A DNA stretch of 12,013 nt from an uncultured Spirochaetales bacterium (GCA_946061495.1 CAMGSV010000060.1:1-12013), one strand, 5' to 3'. Shown: positions 1-7,454, numbered from the stretch's first letter. The notes: generated by a model from the letters alone, not told the origin. Program-made: numbers and translations.

Positions 1-11
1 GATACACCAAC

Positions 12-1061
12 TTGTTATTTTATATAGTTTTATCCTTTTCTATTTCTGCAGTGCTCATTCCTCTGATTATATTTTTATGCCATAAATATGGATGGTACGA
101 TCATATAAACGAACGGAAGGTACATTCCGGGCAAATTCCTCGTTTGGGCGGAGTGGGTTTCGTAACTGCTTTTGCCATAGCTGTCTGCCTCTTTCTCAAT
201 ACCCAGTCGAACCTGGCCATGAAGACATTCCTTCCCATCATCATCGCTGGACTCATTATTTTCATCTTCGGGATAATCGATGATTTCGGTGATTTGAAGG
301 CGAAGCTGAAATTCCTTATACAAGTGGCAGCTACTTTCATCATGATTTTCTCGGGAACAAGATTTACCCAAATTGGTTCTTGGCAGCTGGGAATCCTGAG
401 CTATCCAATCACCTTTTTTTGGGTCATCGGAGTCATCAACGCCTACAATCTTATTGATGGAGTTGACTCCCTCTGTGGCAGTCTTTCCACTCTCTCGCTA
501 CTTACCCTTGGAACCCTATATTTTCTTGCCCAACGAATGGACATTGCTGGCATCAGCTTTATTCTTGCGGCAGCAGTCATTGGTTTCCTGCTGTACAACA
601 AGCCAAAGGCAAAAATCTTTATGGGAGACAACGGCAGCCAGTTCCTTGGTTTCATGGTGGCGGCAATCCCACTCTTCCCCTTTGGCAACTCTTTTGACTA
701 TAACAGATTCCTTATAGCCGTCATTCTAGCGGCAATTCCCATTCTAGATACGGTAGCAGCAATCTGGAGACGGACACGGGAGGGGCGTTCCTTTTTTTCC
801 CCAGACAGAGCCCACCTCCACCACAAACTTATGAACATGGGCTATAGTACCAAGGGCTTGTTGGGAATTCTCATAGCCCTGCAGTTGGGGCTCTGTGGCT
901 TTGTGTTGATTGTTACCTGGTGTGGTCCTATCCGCGGCTTTTTTGTTGCTGTAGGAGCAATTGCAGTTGCCTGTGCCTTTTTCGTTGTCATCCACTACAC
1001 ACACCGTTCAGTCTGTAAAAAGCACAATATTATTGTCAATGAAAAATTTGACCAAAGATAG
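12..1061 (+). CDS. Polyprenyl-phosphate sugar-1-phosphate transferase (WecA/MraY-type GT4)
   Basis: Integral membrane enzyme that transfers a sugar-1-phosphate (probably HexNAc-1-P) from a UDP-sugar to undecaprenyl phosphate, the first step of a lipid-linked glycan. The sequence shows many hydrophobic helices and all family motifs: HSGQIPRLGG (38-47), the Mg-binding DD pair in GIIDDFGDL (87-95), NAYNLIDGVDSL (143-154), IFMGDNGSQFLG (202-213), PILDT (243-247), RR at 253-254, and SPDRAHLHHKL (263-273). The HLHH box is more like WecA/TagO than MraY, so N-acetylmuramoyl-pentapeptide transfer is less likely. The length of 349 aa is normal. The TTG at 12 is the first start in the window, but the frame is open to the left edge and no Shine-Dalgarno is visible, so the true start may lie outside. 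The N-terminal part is AT-rich. A VanZ-like gene follows after 24 bp in the same direction. The family is secure; the exact substrate is not. Confidence 0.9.
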   Translation: MLFYIVLSFSISAVLIPLIIFLCHKYGWYDHINERKVHSGQIPRLGGVGFVTAFAIAVCLFLNTQSNLAMKTFLPIIIAGLIIFIFGIIDDFGDLKAKLKFLIQVAATFIMIFSGTRFTQIGSWQLGILSYPITFFWVIGVINAYNLIDGVDSLCGSLSTLSLLTLGTLYFLAQRMDIAGISFILAAAVIGFLLYNKPKAKIFMGDNGSQFLGFMVAAIPLFPFGNSFDYNRFLIAVILAAIPILDTVAAIWRRTREGRSFFSPDRAHLHHKLMNMGYSTKGLLGILIALQLGLCGFVLIVTWCGPIRGFFVAVGAIAVACAFFVVIHYTHRSVCKKHNIIVNEKFDQR

Positions 1062-1067
1062 CTCGAT

Positions 1068-1072
1068 GAGGA
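1068..1072 (+). promoter_or_regulatory. Candidate ribosome binding site for the VanZ-like gene
   Basis: GAGGA lies 13 nt before the ATG at 1086. The spacing is slightly long, and a second in-frame ATG at 1089 would make it 16 nt, so the first ATG is preferred. An ATG at 1066 is in another frame and closes after seven codons. Confidence 0.4.
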
Positions 1073-1085
1073 ATCTGATTCTGAA

Positions 1086-1502
1086 ATGATGAGAAAACTT
1101 GTTCTGAGGCTTCCTGCCCTCGTAACTATGGGAATCAGCTGGTACCTCTCCTCCGGTACCTTGGACACGGTGCCAATGCCCGCTGTTTCCGACAAATTGA
1201 TTCATTTGGTCTGTTTTGCTGGACTGGGATTCTTCTGGTGCTGGTGGTTTTCTCGAGAAGCCTGGTTGGATCGTCCTTGGCGGCACATCCTGTATGTGAT
1301 GCTGATTGTGGCAGCCTACGGTATACTTGATGAAGTCCACCAATATTATGTGCCGGGACGCTTTGCCTCTGCCCTAGATTGGGCGGCGGATGTGGCTGGG
1401 GGAATGCTGGGAGGAATCTCAGGCTTTGTGGGTGCAAGACTCCTCCAGTGGCTTCAGTCTAAAAGGTCTGGGTCTCCTGAGTCTGGTAGGTGGCAGTCTT
1501 GA
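1086..1502 (+). CDS. VanZ-family membrane protein
   Basis: Small integral membrane protein of the VanZ-like family. The family is named for the teicoplanin-resistance protein VanZ, but most members have no established role. The sequence shows an N-terminal helix (10-22), the family signature DKLIH followed by a hydrophobic helix (36-52), a third helix (68-80) running into GILDEVHQYYVPGR (79-92), and DWAADVAGG (98-106) before a last helix. The length of 138 aa is typical. The final 15 or so residues are polar, do not resemble the family, and are encoded where the gene overlaps the convergent gene by 44 nt. It follows the WecA-like gene by 24 bp and is probably co-transcribed, which hints at an envelope role. 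There is no reason to infer antibiotic resistance from the family name alone. Confidence 0.82.
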   Translation: MMRKLVLRLPALVTMGISWYLSSGTLDTVPMPAVSDKLIHLVCFAGLGFFWCWWFSREAWLDRPWRHILYVMLIVAAYGILDEVHQYYVPGRFASALDWAADVAGGMLGGISGFVGARLLQWLQSKRSGSPESGRWQS

Positions 1503-2646
1503 TAAACTCCCAGTCATCAAATTCCGGGAATTCCGGTTGGGGAATCATGTATTTCCGCAGATCGTTGATTTCCTCATAATGAAAGTCCAAGTCGCCCAAG
1601 GGAATTGGCGGCGGTGGGGGTGGCACACGACGACTGTTGGCTTCTGCAATGAGCTGGTACAGCTGGGAGGAAGGCTCCTCCATCTTGGTGAGATAGGCAG
1701 GTTTCTGCACCACAATCCGATTGTCACCACTGAAGGCAAAGCCCGACAGGTCATGGGGAACCTCCTCCACATTGCGGATATCCACCCGCCGCCCTGCCAC
1801 ACAGGTGTACACGGTGCCGCCAATCAGCAGATGCTTTGGCACCTCGTGGCTGCCGTCCTCTCCGGTGAGTATCGCCTGGGTTTCCCCGTCATACTCCATA
1901 TCCGTCTGCCAGTAGCGGATTTTGTACATACGGGAGCCGGTCACTAGATACGAGGTAACCTCCTTGTCCAGCAAGGGAGTGGTGATGGTAATGTCATGGG
2001 TGTTGGAGGCAGCCTGAAAAAAGCGTGTCGGAGCATCCCCCTCCCCTAGGAAAAAGTCCACGTAGAGCTTTCCGTCAAAGACTGCCACAGGGATAGCATG
2101 ACGCTGCTTTACATCGGGATAGGTGATCCAGATGTTCCAGGCCCCGCTACTCTCTGTCTCAGGAATCAAAGGCTCAAATTCCACCAGCAGATGATGTGCC
2201 TCTGGAGAAGTTGCATCATTCCGGGGCCGGGGCGGCAGATTTTCCGGCTGCAGTACCTCCTCCGTAACAGTGACGCTGTTGCGGGCCACAAATTCATCCT
2301 GAGAGGCAGCAGAATAATTGTAGTCGAACTGGGTGGTACTGAGAGTGTCCGTGATTCTGATGGCACCAGGCTCTGCTGAGCGGTCGTAGTACCAGCCGTA
2401 GAACAATTTTAGCACCAGATACGCTGAGTCCAAGCTCTCGAAAGACACCATCCGGTGGCTGTTTTCCCACAAGCCGGACATAAGGGACGGGAGGGAACCA
2501 GCTTGCTCCTCCACCACCACATCCTCCTCCAAGGCCATCCAATTCTGCTGAGTATCATATTCAATATCAATTGTCTGACACCACAGGGAGGTGGAGACGA
2601 AGATAGAGAGAAGAACAGCTGCTATTCTGCCAAAAGACAACTTCAT
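1459..2646 (-). CDS. Secreted protein of unknown function with a poly-proline linker
   Basis: I do not recognise this protein. The ATG at 2646 gives 395 aa and begins with a signal peptide: K2, R7, then a hydrophobic stretch (8-22) ending in SLWCQ, so export by SPase I is likely. The cysteine at 23 has W at -1, which makes a lipobox doubtful. The body is acidic and looks beta-rich: it alternates hydrophobic and polar residues and has many short Y/V/I strands such as HLLVEFEPLIP and AWNIWITYP. Near the C-terminus six prolines (342-347) form a linker, followed by an acidic and aromatic tail (355-380) and a Q/T-rich end. A GTG at 2712 could add 22 residues but would bury the signal peptide. No clear Shine-Dalgarno is present at either start. 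The gene lies 173 bp downstream of the acyl-CoA ligase on the same strand. Its 3' end overlaps the VanZ-like gene tail to tail by 44 nt. Confidence 0.75.
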   Translation of the reverse strand: MKLSFGRIAAVLLSIFVSTSLWCQTIDIEYDTQQNWMALEEDVVVEEQAGSLPSLMSGLWENSHRMVSFESLDSAYLVLKLFYGWYYDRSAEPGAIRITDTLSTTQFDYNYSAASQDEFVARNSVTVTEEVLQPENLPPRPRNDATSPEAHHLLVEFEPLIPETESSGAWNIWITYPDVKQRHAIPVAVFDGKLYVDFFLGEGDAPTRFFQAASNTHDITITTPLLDKEVTSYLVTGSRMYKIRYWQTDMEYDGETQAILTGEDGSHEVPKHLLIGGTVYTCVAGRRVDIRNVEEVPHDLSGFAFSGDNRIVVQKPAYLTKMEEPSSQLYQLIAEANSRRVPPPPPPIPLGDLDFHYEEINDLRKYMIPQPEFPEFDDWEFIKTATYQTQETQTF

Positions 2647-2750
2647 GCTATCAGTATCGGCGTTCTTGCAGACAATCAACAGACAAGATTCACCCTCCCC
2701 GCCTCCACCCACCAGGCAGGTTGCCAGCCGAAGGTCGCAAGACGCTAGTC

Positions 2751-2767
2751 CACAACCGTAGGTTGTG
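2751..2767. repeat. Perfect 7-bp inverted repeat (hairpin) between ligase and secreted-protein genes
   Basis: CACAACC, loop GTA, GGTTGTG. Both arms are perfect, and CTAG tetranucleotides sit just outside on both sides. No T-run follows on the minus strand, so it is not a standard intrinsic terminator, although it could still pause or process a transcript running from the ligase into the downstream gene. Confidence 0.7.
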
Positions 2768-2772
2768 CTAGA

Positions 2773-2826
2773 AGACGCTAGTCGGTAGACGCTAGTCGGT
2801 AGACGCTAGTCGGTAGACGCTAGTCG
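2773..2826. repeat. 14-bp tandem repeat (3 perfect copies plus a 12-bp partial)
   Basis: The unit AGACGCTAGTCGGT occurs at 2773-2786, 2787-2800 and 2801-2814, with a 12-base partial at 2815-2826. A lone AGACGCTAGTC is at 2740-2750, on the far side of the hairpin. The last copy runs into the 3' end of the acyl-CoA ligase gene: read on the minus strand, the GAC TAG inside the unit is the final Asp codon and the stop. Each unit has GAC/GTC mini-arms around GCTA and contains CTAG. Copies are directly adjacent with no spacers. Confidence 0.95.
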
Positions 2827-4781
2827 AAGAGTCCCGAAATCTCTTCTTTATACAGCTCCACAATTTTGTGGCGCATCATCTCCTGCTTGCCGGAAAGCTC
2901 ACGGCCCACAGCAAAGCTCTCCTTCAGCAGGGCAAAGCGATAGATTCGCTCGCAAATCCTGAATCCCTCCGTGTCGCAAATCTTGGAGTCAATCTCGTTG
3001 CGAATCAGATCCATGATGTGGTGGTCTTCCAGCAACCTTTCGTAGTCGTCGGTGGGTAGGCCGTGCTCCTGGGCGTAGGAAATGATGGCATCCCTGATGG
3101 GAACGATGAGGGCTCCCAGATACTTCTTGTCCTGCCCCAGCACCACCGCCATCTCGATGTAGGGACTGCCCCGCAGGGCTGCCTCCAGAACCTGGGGCTC
3201 GATATTCTCCCCACCCAGCAGGACGATGGTGTCCTTGGCACGGCCGGTGATTTTTATCTCGTTGTCGTAGGTGAGCATTCCCAGGTCGCCGGTGTTGAGC
3301 CAGCCATCCTGGTCAATGACCTGGGCCGTCAGGTCGGGCCGTTTGTAGTAGCCCTTCATAATCTGGCGGCCACGAGCCAGCACCAGTCCCCGCTTTCCGG
3401 GAGGCAACGGCTCCGAAGACACAATCCTGCCATGCTCCTCCGCCACGATCTTTATCTGGGCACTGGGGTACACCTGGCCAACGCAGCCTGAGCGGGCCTT
3501 GGAAGGCCAACGGATGGACAGGATGGGAGCTGCCTCCGTGATGCCGTAGCCCTCCAGTAGGTTGAAGCCGATGGCGTGGTAGAACATGTCGATGTCGTGC
3601 TGGAGGGTTCCGCCGCCGGAAATGGCACAGCCGATGCGTCCCCCCAGCTTGTCACGAATCTTTCTATATACAAGGATGTTTCCCAAGCCATAGAGGGGAG
3701 CCAGCAGGATGTAGGGGATGATTCCCACACAAAAGTCCAGGAAGCGGCTGCGGCGGCGCACCTGCACCACCAGTCCCTTCACGTGGGTCTTGGCCCAATA
3801 GAACCGTTTTCCCACTCCCACAAAGAAATTGAACAGCAGGTAATTGGGCCCCCCCTCCTTCCGCACATTACGGAAGATGCTCTGGGCCAGGGACTCCCAC
3901 AGACGGGGCACCCCAATCATGCCGTGGGGACGAACTGCCGCCATGTCTGCCAGCATGATGTTGGCCGCCATCTTGGAGTATACCAGTCCACTGTTGAGTC
4001 CGATGACAAAATACTGGAAGGCCCGCTCGAAGCTGTGCCAGACCGGCAGGACGCTGAACCAAAGCTCCCCATCCTCGGTGGTGGTGAGCACTGAGCGGGC
4101 CCACTCAACCTGGGCCAGAAAATTGTCGTGGGTCAGCATCACCCCCTTGGGGACACCGGTGGTACCAGAAGTGAAGATGATGGTGGCCACATCGTCGCCA
4201 TCCGTTATATCCATCTCGTGCTCGATTGCCGCCCGCTGGGCATCGCTGGCCTTCTCTCCCCTGGCCTCCAAATCCACATAGTTCACCACCTTGATGCCGG
4301 AAGCCGCTGCCAGCTCCAGCACCTCCTGGGATGCCTCCTCGAACAAGATTGCCATCTCCAGAGTAGGGATGTCCTCCCGCTTCTCCAGCACCTTGGCCAG
4401 CTGGCGCCCTGTCTCGAAAAAGCCGATCCTGCACTCCACAAAGGAGATGATGAACCTGATTTCTGTTCCCATGGAATCGCAGCCACGGGGAACATCGGCG
4501 GCACCCAGAGACAGCAGGGCTATGTCGGCCACCAGCCACTCCCGGCGGTTGTCGGAGATCAGGGCGATCCTGTCACCACGATTGATTCCAATCTCCTGCA
4601 GGACGCAGGCCATCTCCACCACCTTGTCGTAGACCTGCTTGTAGCTGTACATCTGGAAGATACCGTCCTTGTCTTTGGCAGCTTGCAAAATTATATCGGG
4701 ACAAGAAATCCTCCGGGAACGCAACAGCAGTGGAATATTCTTTCGAACGCTTGTATCTATATTTTTTCTTTTCTTAGCCAT
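2820..4781 (-). CDS. Long-chain fatty acid-CoA ligase (AMP-binding, ANL family)
   Basis: Activates fatty acids to acyl-AMP and then acyl-CoA, feeding lipid synthesis or remodelling at the inner face of the membrane. At 653 aa it has the size of bacterial long-chain ligases. Motifs in order: TSGTTGVPKG (204-213, phosphate loop), GYGITE (411-416), GWLNTGD (493-499), GRAKD (513-517) and GGENIEP (523-529). A hydrophobic, basic-flanked stretch (about 340-372) is typical of the long-chain group and may hold it to the membrane. The usual C-terminal T-x-x-K catalytic-lysine motif is not clear: the tail reads ELSGKQEMMRHK (628-639). The start at 4781 is supported by AGGAG nine nt upstream. The gene is divergent from thiI, and the stop codon lies within a 14-bp tandem repeat. 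Several such ligases per genome are usual in treponemes, so chain-length preference cannot be given. Confidence 0.92.
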   Translation of the reverse strand: MAKKRKNIDTSVRKNIPLLLRSRRISCPDIILQAAKDKDGIFQMYSYKQVYDKVVEMACVLQEIGINRGDRIALISDNRREWLVADIALLSLGAADVPRGCDSMGTEIRFIISFVECRIGFFETGRQLAKVLEKREDIPTLEMAILFEEASQEVLELAAASGIKVVNYVDLEARGEKASDAQRAAIEHEMDITDGDDVATIIFTSGTTGVPKGVMLTHDNFLAQVEWARSVLTTTEDGELWFSVLPVWHSFERAFQYFVIGLNSGLVYSKMAANIMLADMAAVRPHGMIGVPRLWESLAQSIFRNVRKEGGPNYLLFNFFVGVGKRFYWAKTHVKGLVVQVRRRSRFLDFCVGIIPYILLAPLYGLGNILVYRKIRDKLGGRIGCAISGGGTLQHDIDMFYHAIGFNLLEGYGITEAAPILSIRWPSKARSGCVGQVYPSAQIKIVAEEHGRIVSSEPLPPGKRGLVLARGRQIMKGYYKRPDLTAQVIDQDGWLNTGDLGMLTYDNEIKITGRAKDTIVLLGGENIEPQVLEAALRGSPYIEMAVVLGQDKKYLGALIVPIRDAIISYAQEHGLPTDDYERLLEDHHIMDLIRNEIDSKICDTEGFRICERIYRFALLKESFAVGRELSGKQEMMRHKIVELYKEEISGLFD

Positions 4782-4790
4782 AGCTAACTT

Positions 4791-4795
4791 CTCCT
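4791..4795 (-). promoter_or_regulatory. Shine-Dalgarno of the acyl-CoA ligase gene
   Basis: AGGAG on the minus strand, 9 nt before the ATG at 4781. It is one of the few clear Shine-Dalgarno sequences in the window and it fixes this start. Confidence 0.8.
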
Positions 4796-4801
4796 GGAAG
4801 C

Positions 4802-4829
4802 TTTACACTATCACATTCTTTGTCATAAT
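4802..4829 (+). promoter_or_regulatory. Candidate sigma70-type promoter of thiI
   Basis: TTTACA (4802-4807), 16-nt spacer, CATAAT (4824-4829); each box matches the consensus at 5 of 6 positions. Transcription would begin near 4836, giving a leader of roughly 37 nt before the ATG at 4873. This argues against upstream in-frame starts such as the ATG at 4828, which lies inside the -10 box. Confidence 0.6.
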
Positions 4830-4872
4830 GCAATATGTTTACAGAAATGGAAAAATCAAGTATCATCTTTCT

Positions 4873-6075
4873 ATGGCAGAAAACATCACCTATCTTGCAA
4901 AGCTGGGAGAGCTTACCCTCAAGGGGGCAAATCTCAAGGAATTCGAGAATCGTCTCACCGCCAACGTCAGGTTCTACCTCCAGTCGGTTCAAGCCACCGT
5001 GCGGCTCTGTGCCGGCCGCCTATACATCCAGGGGCCGGAAGAATCATGTCCCGCCATTGAATTCACCCTGCGGCACCTTATTGGCATCACCGGCTGGGCA
5101 CGCACCACTGTTTGCGACAAAGACATCATGGCCATCAGGAAGGCAGTCTTCCAGGAGGCCACCGCCGCAAAGGCAGATGGCGCCCGATCATTCAAAATAG
5201 AGTCCCGCCGTGCCGACAAGAATTTCCCCCTGAATTCCTACCAGATTTCCTGCGAGGCTGCCACCGATGTGGTTGATCAGCAGCTGCTGGAAGTGAACCT
5301 GCACCATCCCGATGTAGTCATTCGGGTGGAGGTGAGGGACAAGGTGTTTGTGTACTGCGACAGGCACAAGGGATGCCGGGGGCTGCCGGTGGGAACGGGT
5401 GGCCATGGCCTGCTGCTGCTTTCCGGCGGCCTGGACTCTCCCGTGGCCGGCTACCGCATGATGCGGCGGGGCATGAAGGTGGACTGCGTCTATTTCCACG
5501 CCTATCCCTACACCTCAGCGGAGGCCCAGCAGAAGGTGGAGAACCTGGCCAAAATCATCGCCCGCTATGGGCTGGACACCCACATCAACATCATCCCCTT
5601 CACCGAGGTGCAGATGAGAATCAGGCAGCGCTCACCAGAAAACTTTAGCACCCTGCTGCTGCGGATGTGCATGATGAAAGCCGCCACCCTTCTGGCAGAC
5701 AGAATCAAAGCCCACTGTCTCATCAGCGGAGAGAGCCTTGGACAGGTGGCCAGCCAGACGGTCCAGAACATGGCCGTTACAGAATCTGCCAGTACCTATC
5801 CTTTGTTGCGACCCTTGGTGGGTCTGGACAAGGAGGAAATCGTTGAGACTGCCAAGGCCATCGGCACCTACGACACCTCCATCCTCCCCTACGAGGACTG
5901 CTGCGTCCTCTTCTCTCCAAAGCATCCAGTATTAAAGGCTTCTGTAGAGGAGGCCCAGCGGCTGTACCAGGAGCTGGAGGTGGAGGAGTTGATTCAGGCG
6001 GCCTATGACCAGCGGGAGCACAAGAAATTTTCTGTTCAGGATTACATCGCCGAGCAGTACGGCACCAAGGAGTAG
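4873..6075 (+). CDS. thiI: tRNA 4-thiouridine synthetase / thiamine sulfurtransferase ThiI (no rhodanese domain)
   Basis: Adenylates U8 of tRNA and inserts sulfur to make 4-thiouridine; in some bacteria it also passes sulfur to ThiS for thiamine thiazole synthesis. The sequence shows an N-terminal ferredoxin-like/THUMP region (1-165, with KLGELTLKGANLKEFENRL-type start at 10-28), the PP-loop SGGLDS (184-189), SGESLGQVASQT (285-296), RPLVGLDKEEIV (313-324) and LPYEDCC (338-344), which carries the conserved catalytic cysteine. It ends at 400 aa, so the rhodanese domain of enterobacterial ThiI is absent, as in Gram-positive ThiI, where a dedicated cysteine desulfurase supplies sulfur; none is seen here. 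The start at 4873 was chosen because the protein begins there in family style and a promoter lies just upstream. No good Shine-Dalgarno is present. It is divergent from the ligase gene and ends 4 bp before a convergent gene. Confidence 0.93.
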   Translation: MAENITYLAKLGELTLKGANLKEFENRLTANVRFYLQSVQATVRLCAGRLYIQGPEESCPAIEFTLRHLIGITGWARTTVCDKDIMAIRKAVFQEATAAKADGARSFKIESRRADKNFPLNSYQISCEAATDVVDQQLLEVNLHHPDVVIRVEVRDKVFVYCDRHKGCRGLPVGTGGHGLLLLSGGLDSPVAGYRMMRRGMKVDCVYFHAYPYTSAEAQQKVENLAKIIARYGLDTHINIIPFTEVQMRIRQRSPENFSTLLLRMCMMKAATLLADRIKAHCLISGESLGQVASQTVQNMAVTESASTYPLLRPLVGLDKEEIVETAKAIGTYDTSILPYEDCCVLFSPKHPVLKASVEEAQRLYQELEVEELIQAAYDQREHKKFSVQDYIAEQYGTKE

Positions 6076-6079
6076 GAAT

Positions 6080-7417
6080 CTACCCGAATATGTAGCCGAT
6101 GCCGATGATGGTCAAGACGGTGGTGGCGGACAGGACCTTTTCCAGCTCGCTGCCGCCGGTCTTTTTTCCAGCCTTATAATCTGCAATGCACACCTTGTAG
6201 GCATGCTCCAGCCGGTCGGTAAGGGCTCCCATGGACCAGTGCCTGCTCCACTGGAGTCCCTCCTGGCTCTTTCTCTTGTGGAGCGCTGGGTCTGACAGCA
6301 GTTGGAAAACTCGCTGAGAAAAAATCTCCACATCCTCTTCCACCATAAAGCCGCCGTTGTCACCCTGCATCACGTCGATGGTGCCCATCTCTCCAATAGC
6401 CACCACTGGTAGCCCTGCAGCCATGGACTCAACGGTGACCAGCCCCTGGGTCTCCGTCTTGCTGGGAAAGGTGAACACATCCACAAGGTGATAGAGGCAG
6501 GAAAGGTCCTCACGGCCCATATAGCCGAGATAGAACACATCCTCCTCCAAGCCCTCCCGTTTCACCAGTTCCTTCAGCTCGGCCATAAAGTGACCGTCTC
6601 CCACCACCAGCAGAGCGGCCCGATTCTGGACAGCGGACTCCTGCACCCTCTGCTCCAGCAGCAGTTGATTCACCCGGCGCAGCACCGGCAGCAGGAAGGG
6701 GAGGTTCTTCTCCTTTGCCACACGGCCTGCAAAGAGCAGCAGACGCCTGTCCTTCAGCTGGGGGAACCGGGAGAACAGATCCTCCCGCACCTTTTCCAGC
6801 CGAACCTCATCCACCTGAAACATGGAGTCAGGAATACCGGTGGGCAAAAGCTCAACGGGTGTGTCTATGCCACACTTCCGCACCGTTTCCGCCGTGTGGG
6901 GCGTGGGGGCAAGGATGTGGTTGGCGCTCTTGAGATAGAATTTCACAATGTCACGGCCAATCTTCTTTGAAAGTTTTTCCCGCAGGATTGGCGCATAGTT
7001 CTGGATGTAGTCCTCCCACAAGGTGTGGAAGGTGAAGATACAGGGAACATGACGGTGGCGAGCATAGATGGCACCAAAATACCCCACCAACCACTCGCTG
7101 TTTATATGGACGACGTCAGGTTCAAATGCATCCAGAATGGACTTCATCAGATTCCACTGCTTGATACGAACCAGCCGGTCCTCCTTTGAAAAGATAATCT
7201 CCTTTGAGGAAAGCCGGTTCAAGGAAAAATTGGGGTTGTCCATCAATCCAGCGTCAGGATCCCCCTTCTTGCTAAATTCATAGTCATCGGGATATTCCAC
7301 CGTGATAACTTTTACCACATGTCCTCGGTTCACCAGTTCCTGTACAAAGGAGTAAACCGAAACCACCACTCCGTTCACCCGAGGATAGTAGCAATCTGAA
7401 AACATGGCTATTCTCAT
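6080..7417 (-). CDS. GT4 glycosyltransferase, diacylglycerol-glucosyltransferase-like
   Basis: GT-B-fold retaining glycosyltransferase of family 4. Closest in feel to 1,2-diacylglycerol 3-glucosyltransferases, which make membrane glucolipids, although a capsule or O-glycan acceptor cannot be excluded. The sequence shows the N-terminal FSDCYYPRVNGV (6-17), FTFHTLWEDY (128-137), LPTGIP (191-196), the donor-site GRVAKEKN (231-238), GDGHF (273-277) and the EX7E motif ETQGLVTVE (322-330). The 445-residue chain ends in a hydrophobic stretch after a basic segment (about 428-445), possibly a membrane anchor. The ATG at 7417 is preferred; a TTG at 7426 would lie inside the -10 box. No Shine-Dalgarno is present and the ATG sits 8 nt from the -10, so the mRNA may be nearly leaderless. 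The gene ends 4 bp from thiI, tail to tail, and is divergent from the nucleoside kinase gene. Confidence 0.88.
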   Translation of the reverse strand: MRIAMFSDCYYPRVNGVVVSVYSFVQELVNRGHVVKVITVEYPDDYEFSKKGDPDAGLMDNPNFSLNRLSSKEIIFSKEDRLVRIKQWNLMKSILDAFEPDVVHINSEWLVGYFGAIYARHRHVPCIFTFHTLWEDYIQNYAPILREKLSKKIGRDIVKFYLKSANHILAPTPHTAETVRKCGIDTPVELLPTGIPDSMFQVDEVRLEKVREDLFSRFPQLKDRRLLLFAGRVAKEKNLPFLLPVLRRVNQLLLEQRVQESAVQNRAALLVVGDGHFMAELKELVKREGLEEDVFYLGYMGREDLSCLYHLVDVFTFPSKTETQGLVTVESMAAGLPVVAIGEMGTIDVMQGDNGGFMVEEDVEIFSQRVFQLLSDPALHKRKSQEGLQWSRHWSMGALTDRLEHAYKVCIADYKAGKKTGGSELEKVLSATTVLTIIGIGYIFG

Positions 7418-7425
7418 ACATGACA

Positions 7426-7454
7426 AGTATAATCAAATAAAAACTAATTGTAAA
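7426..7454 (-). promoter_or_regulatory. Candidate sigma70-type promoter of the GT4 gene
   Basis: On the minus strand: TTTACA (7449-7454), exact 17-nt spacer, TATACT (7426-7431). Both boxes are 5 of 6 matches. Only 8 nt separate the -10 from the ATG at 7417, so transcription should start at or within a few bases of the start codon. Confidence 0.7.

Noticed and set aside
1086..1502. Glycopeptide-resistance gene because of VanZ similarity
   Set aside because: VanZ-like proteins are widespread with no link to resistance, and no van genes are nearby.
1390..1947. Plus-strand open frame of 185 codons overlapping the VanZ end and the secreted-protein gene
   Set aside because: The minus frame has a signal peptide and full-length continuity; this frame starts inside VanZ and shows no domain.
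2647..2712. GTG start at 2712 for the secreted protein
   Set aside because: It would put a glycine/glutamate-rich stretch before an otherwise normal signal peptide.
2740..2828. CRISPR-like array
   Set aside because: The 14-bp units abut with no spacers and there are no cas genes; it is a simple tandem repeat.
3063..4787. Series of plus-strand open frames opposite the acyl-CoA ligase
   Set aside because: The minus strand carries all ANL motifs in one uninterrupted frame; the plus-strand products are low-complexity shadows.
4669..4872. Longer thiI with up to 68 extra N-terminal residues
   Set aside because: The extension runs antisense through the ligase gene and its start region and over the thiI promoter, and does not resemble the ThiI N-terminus.
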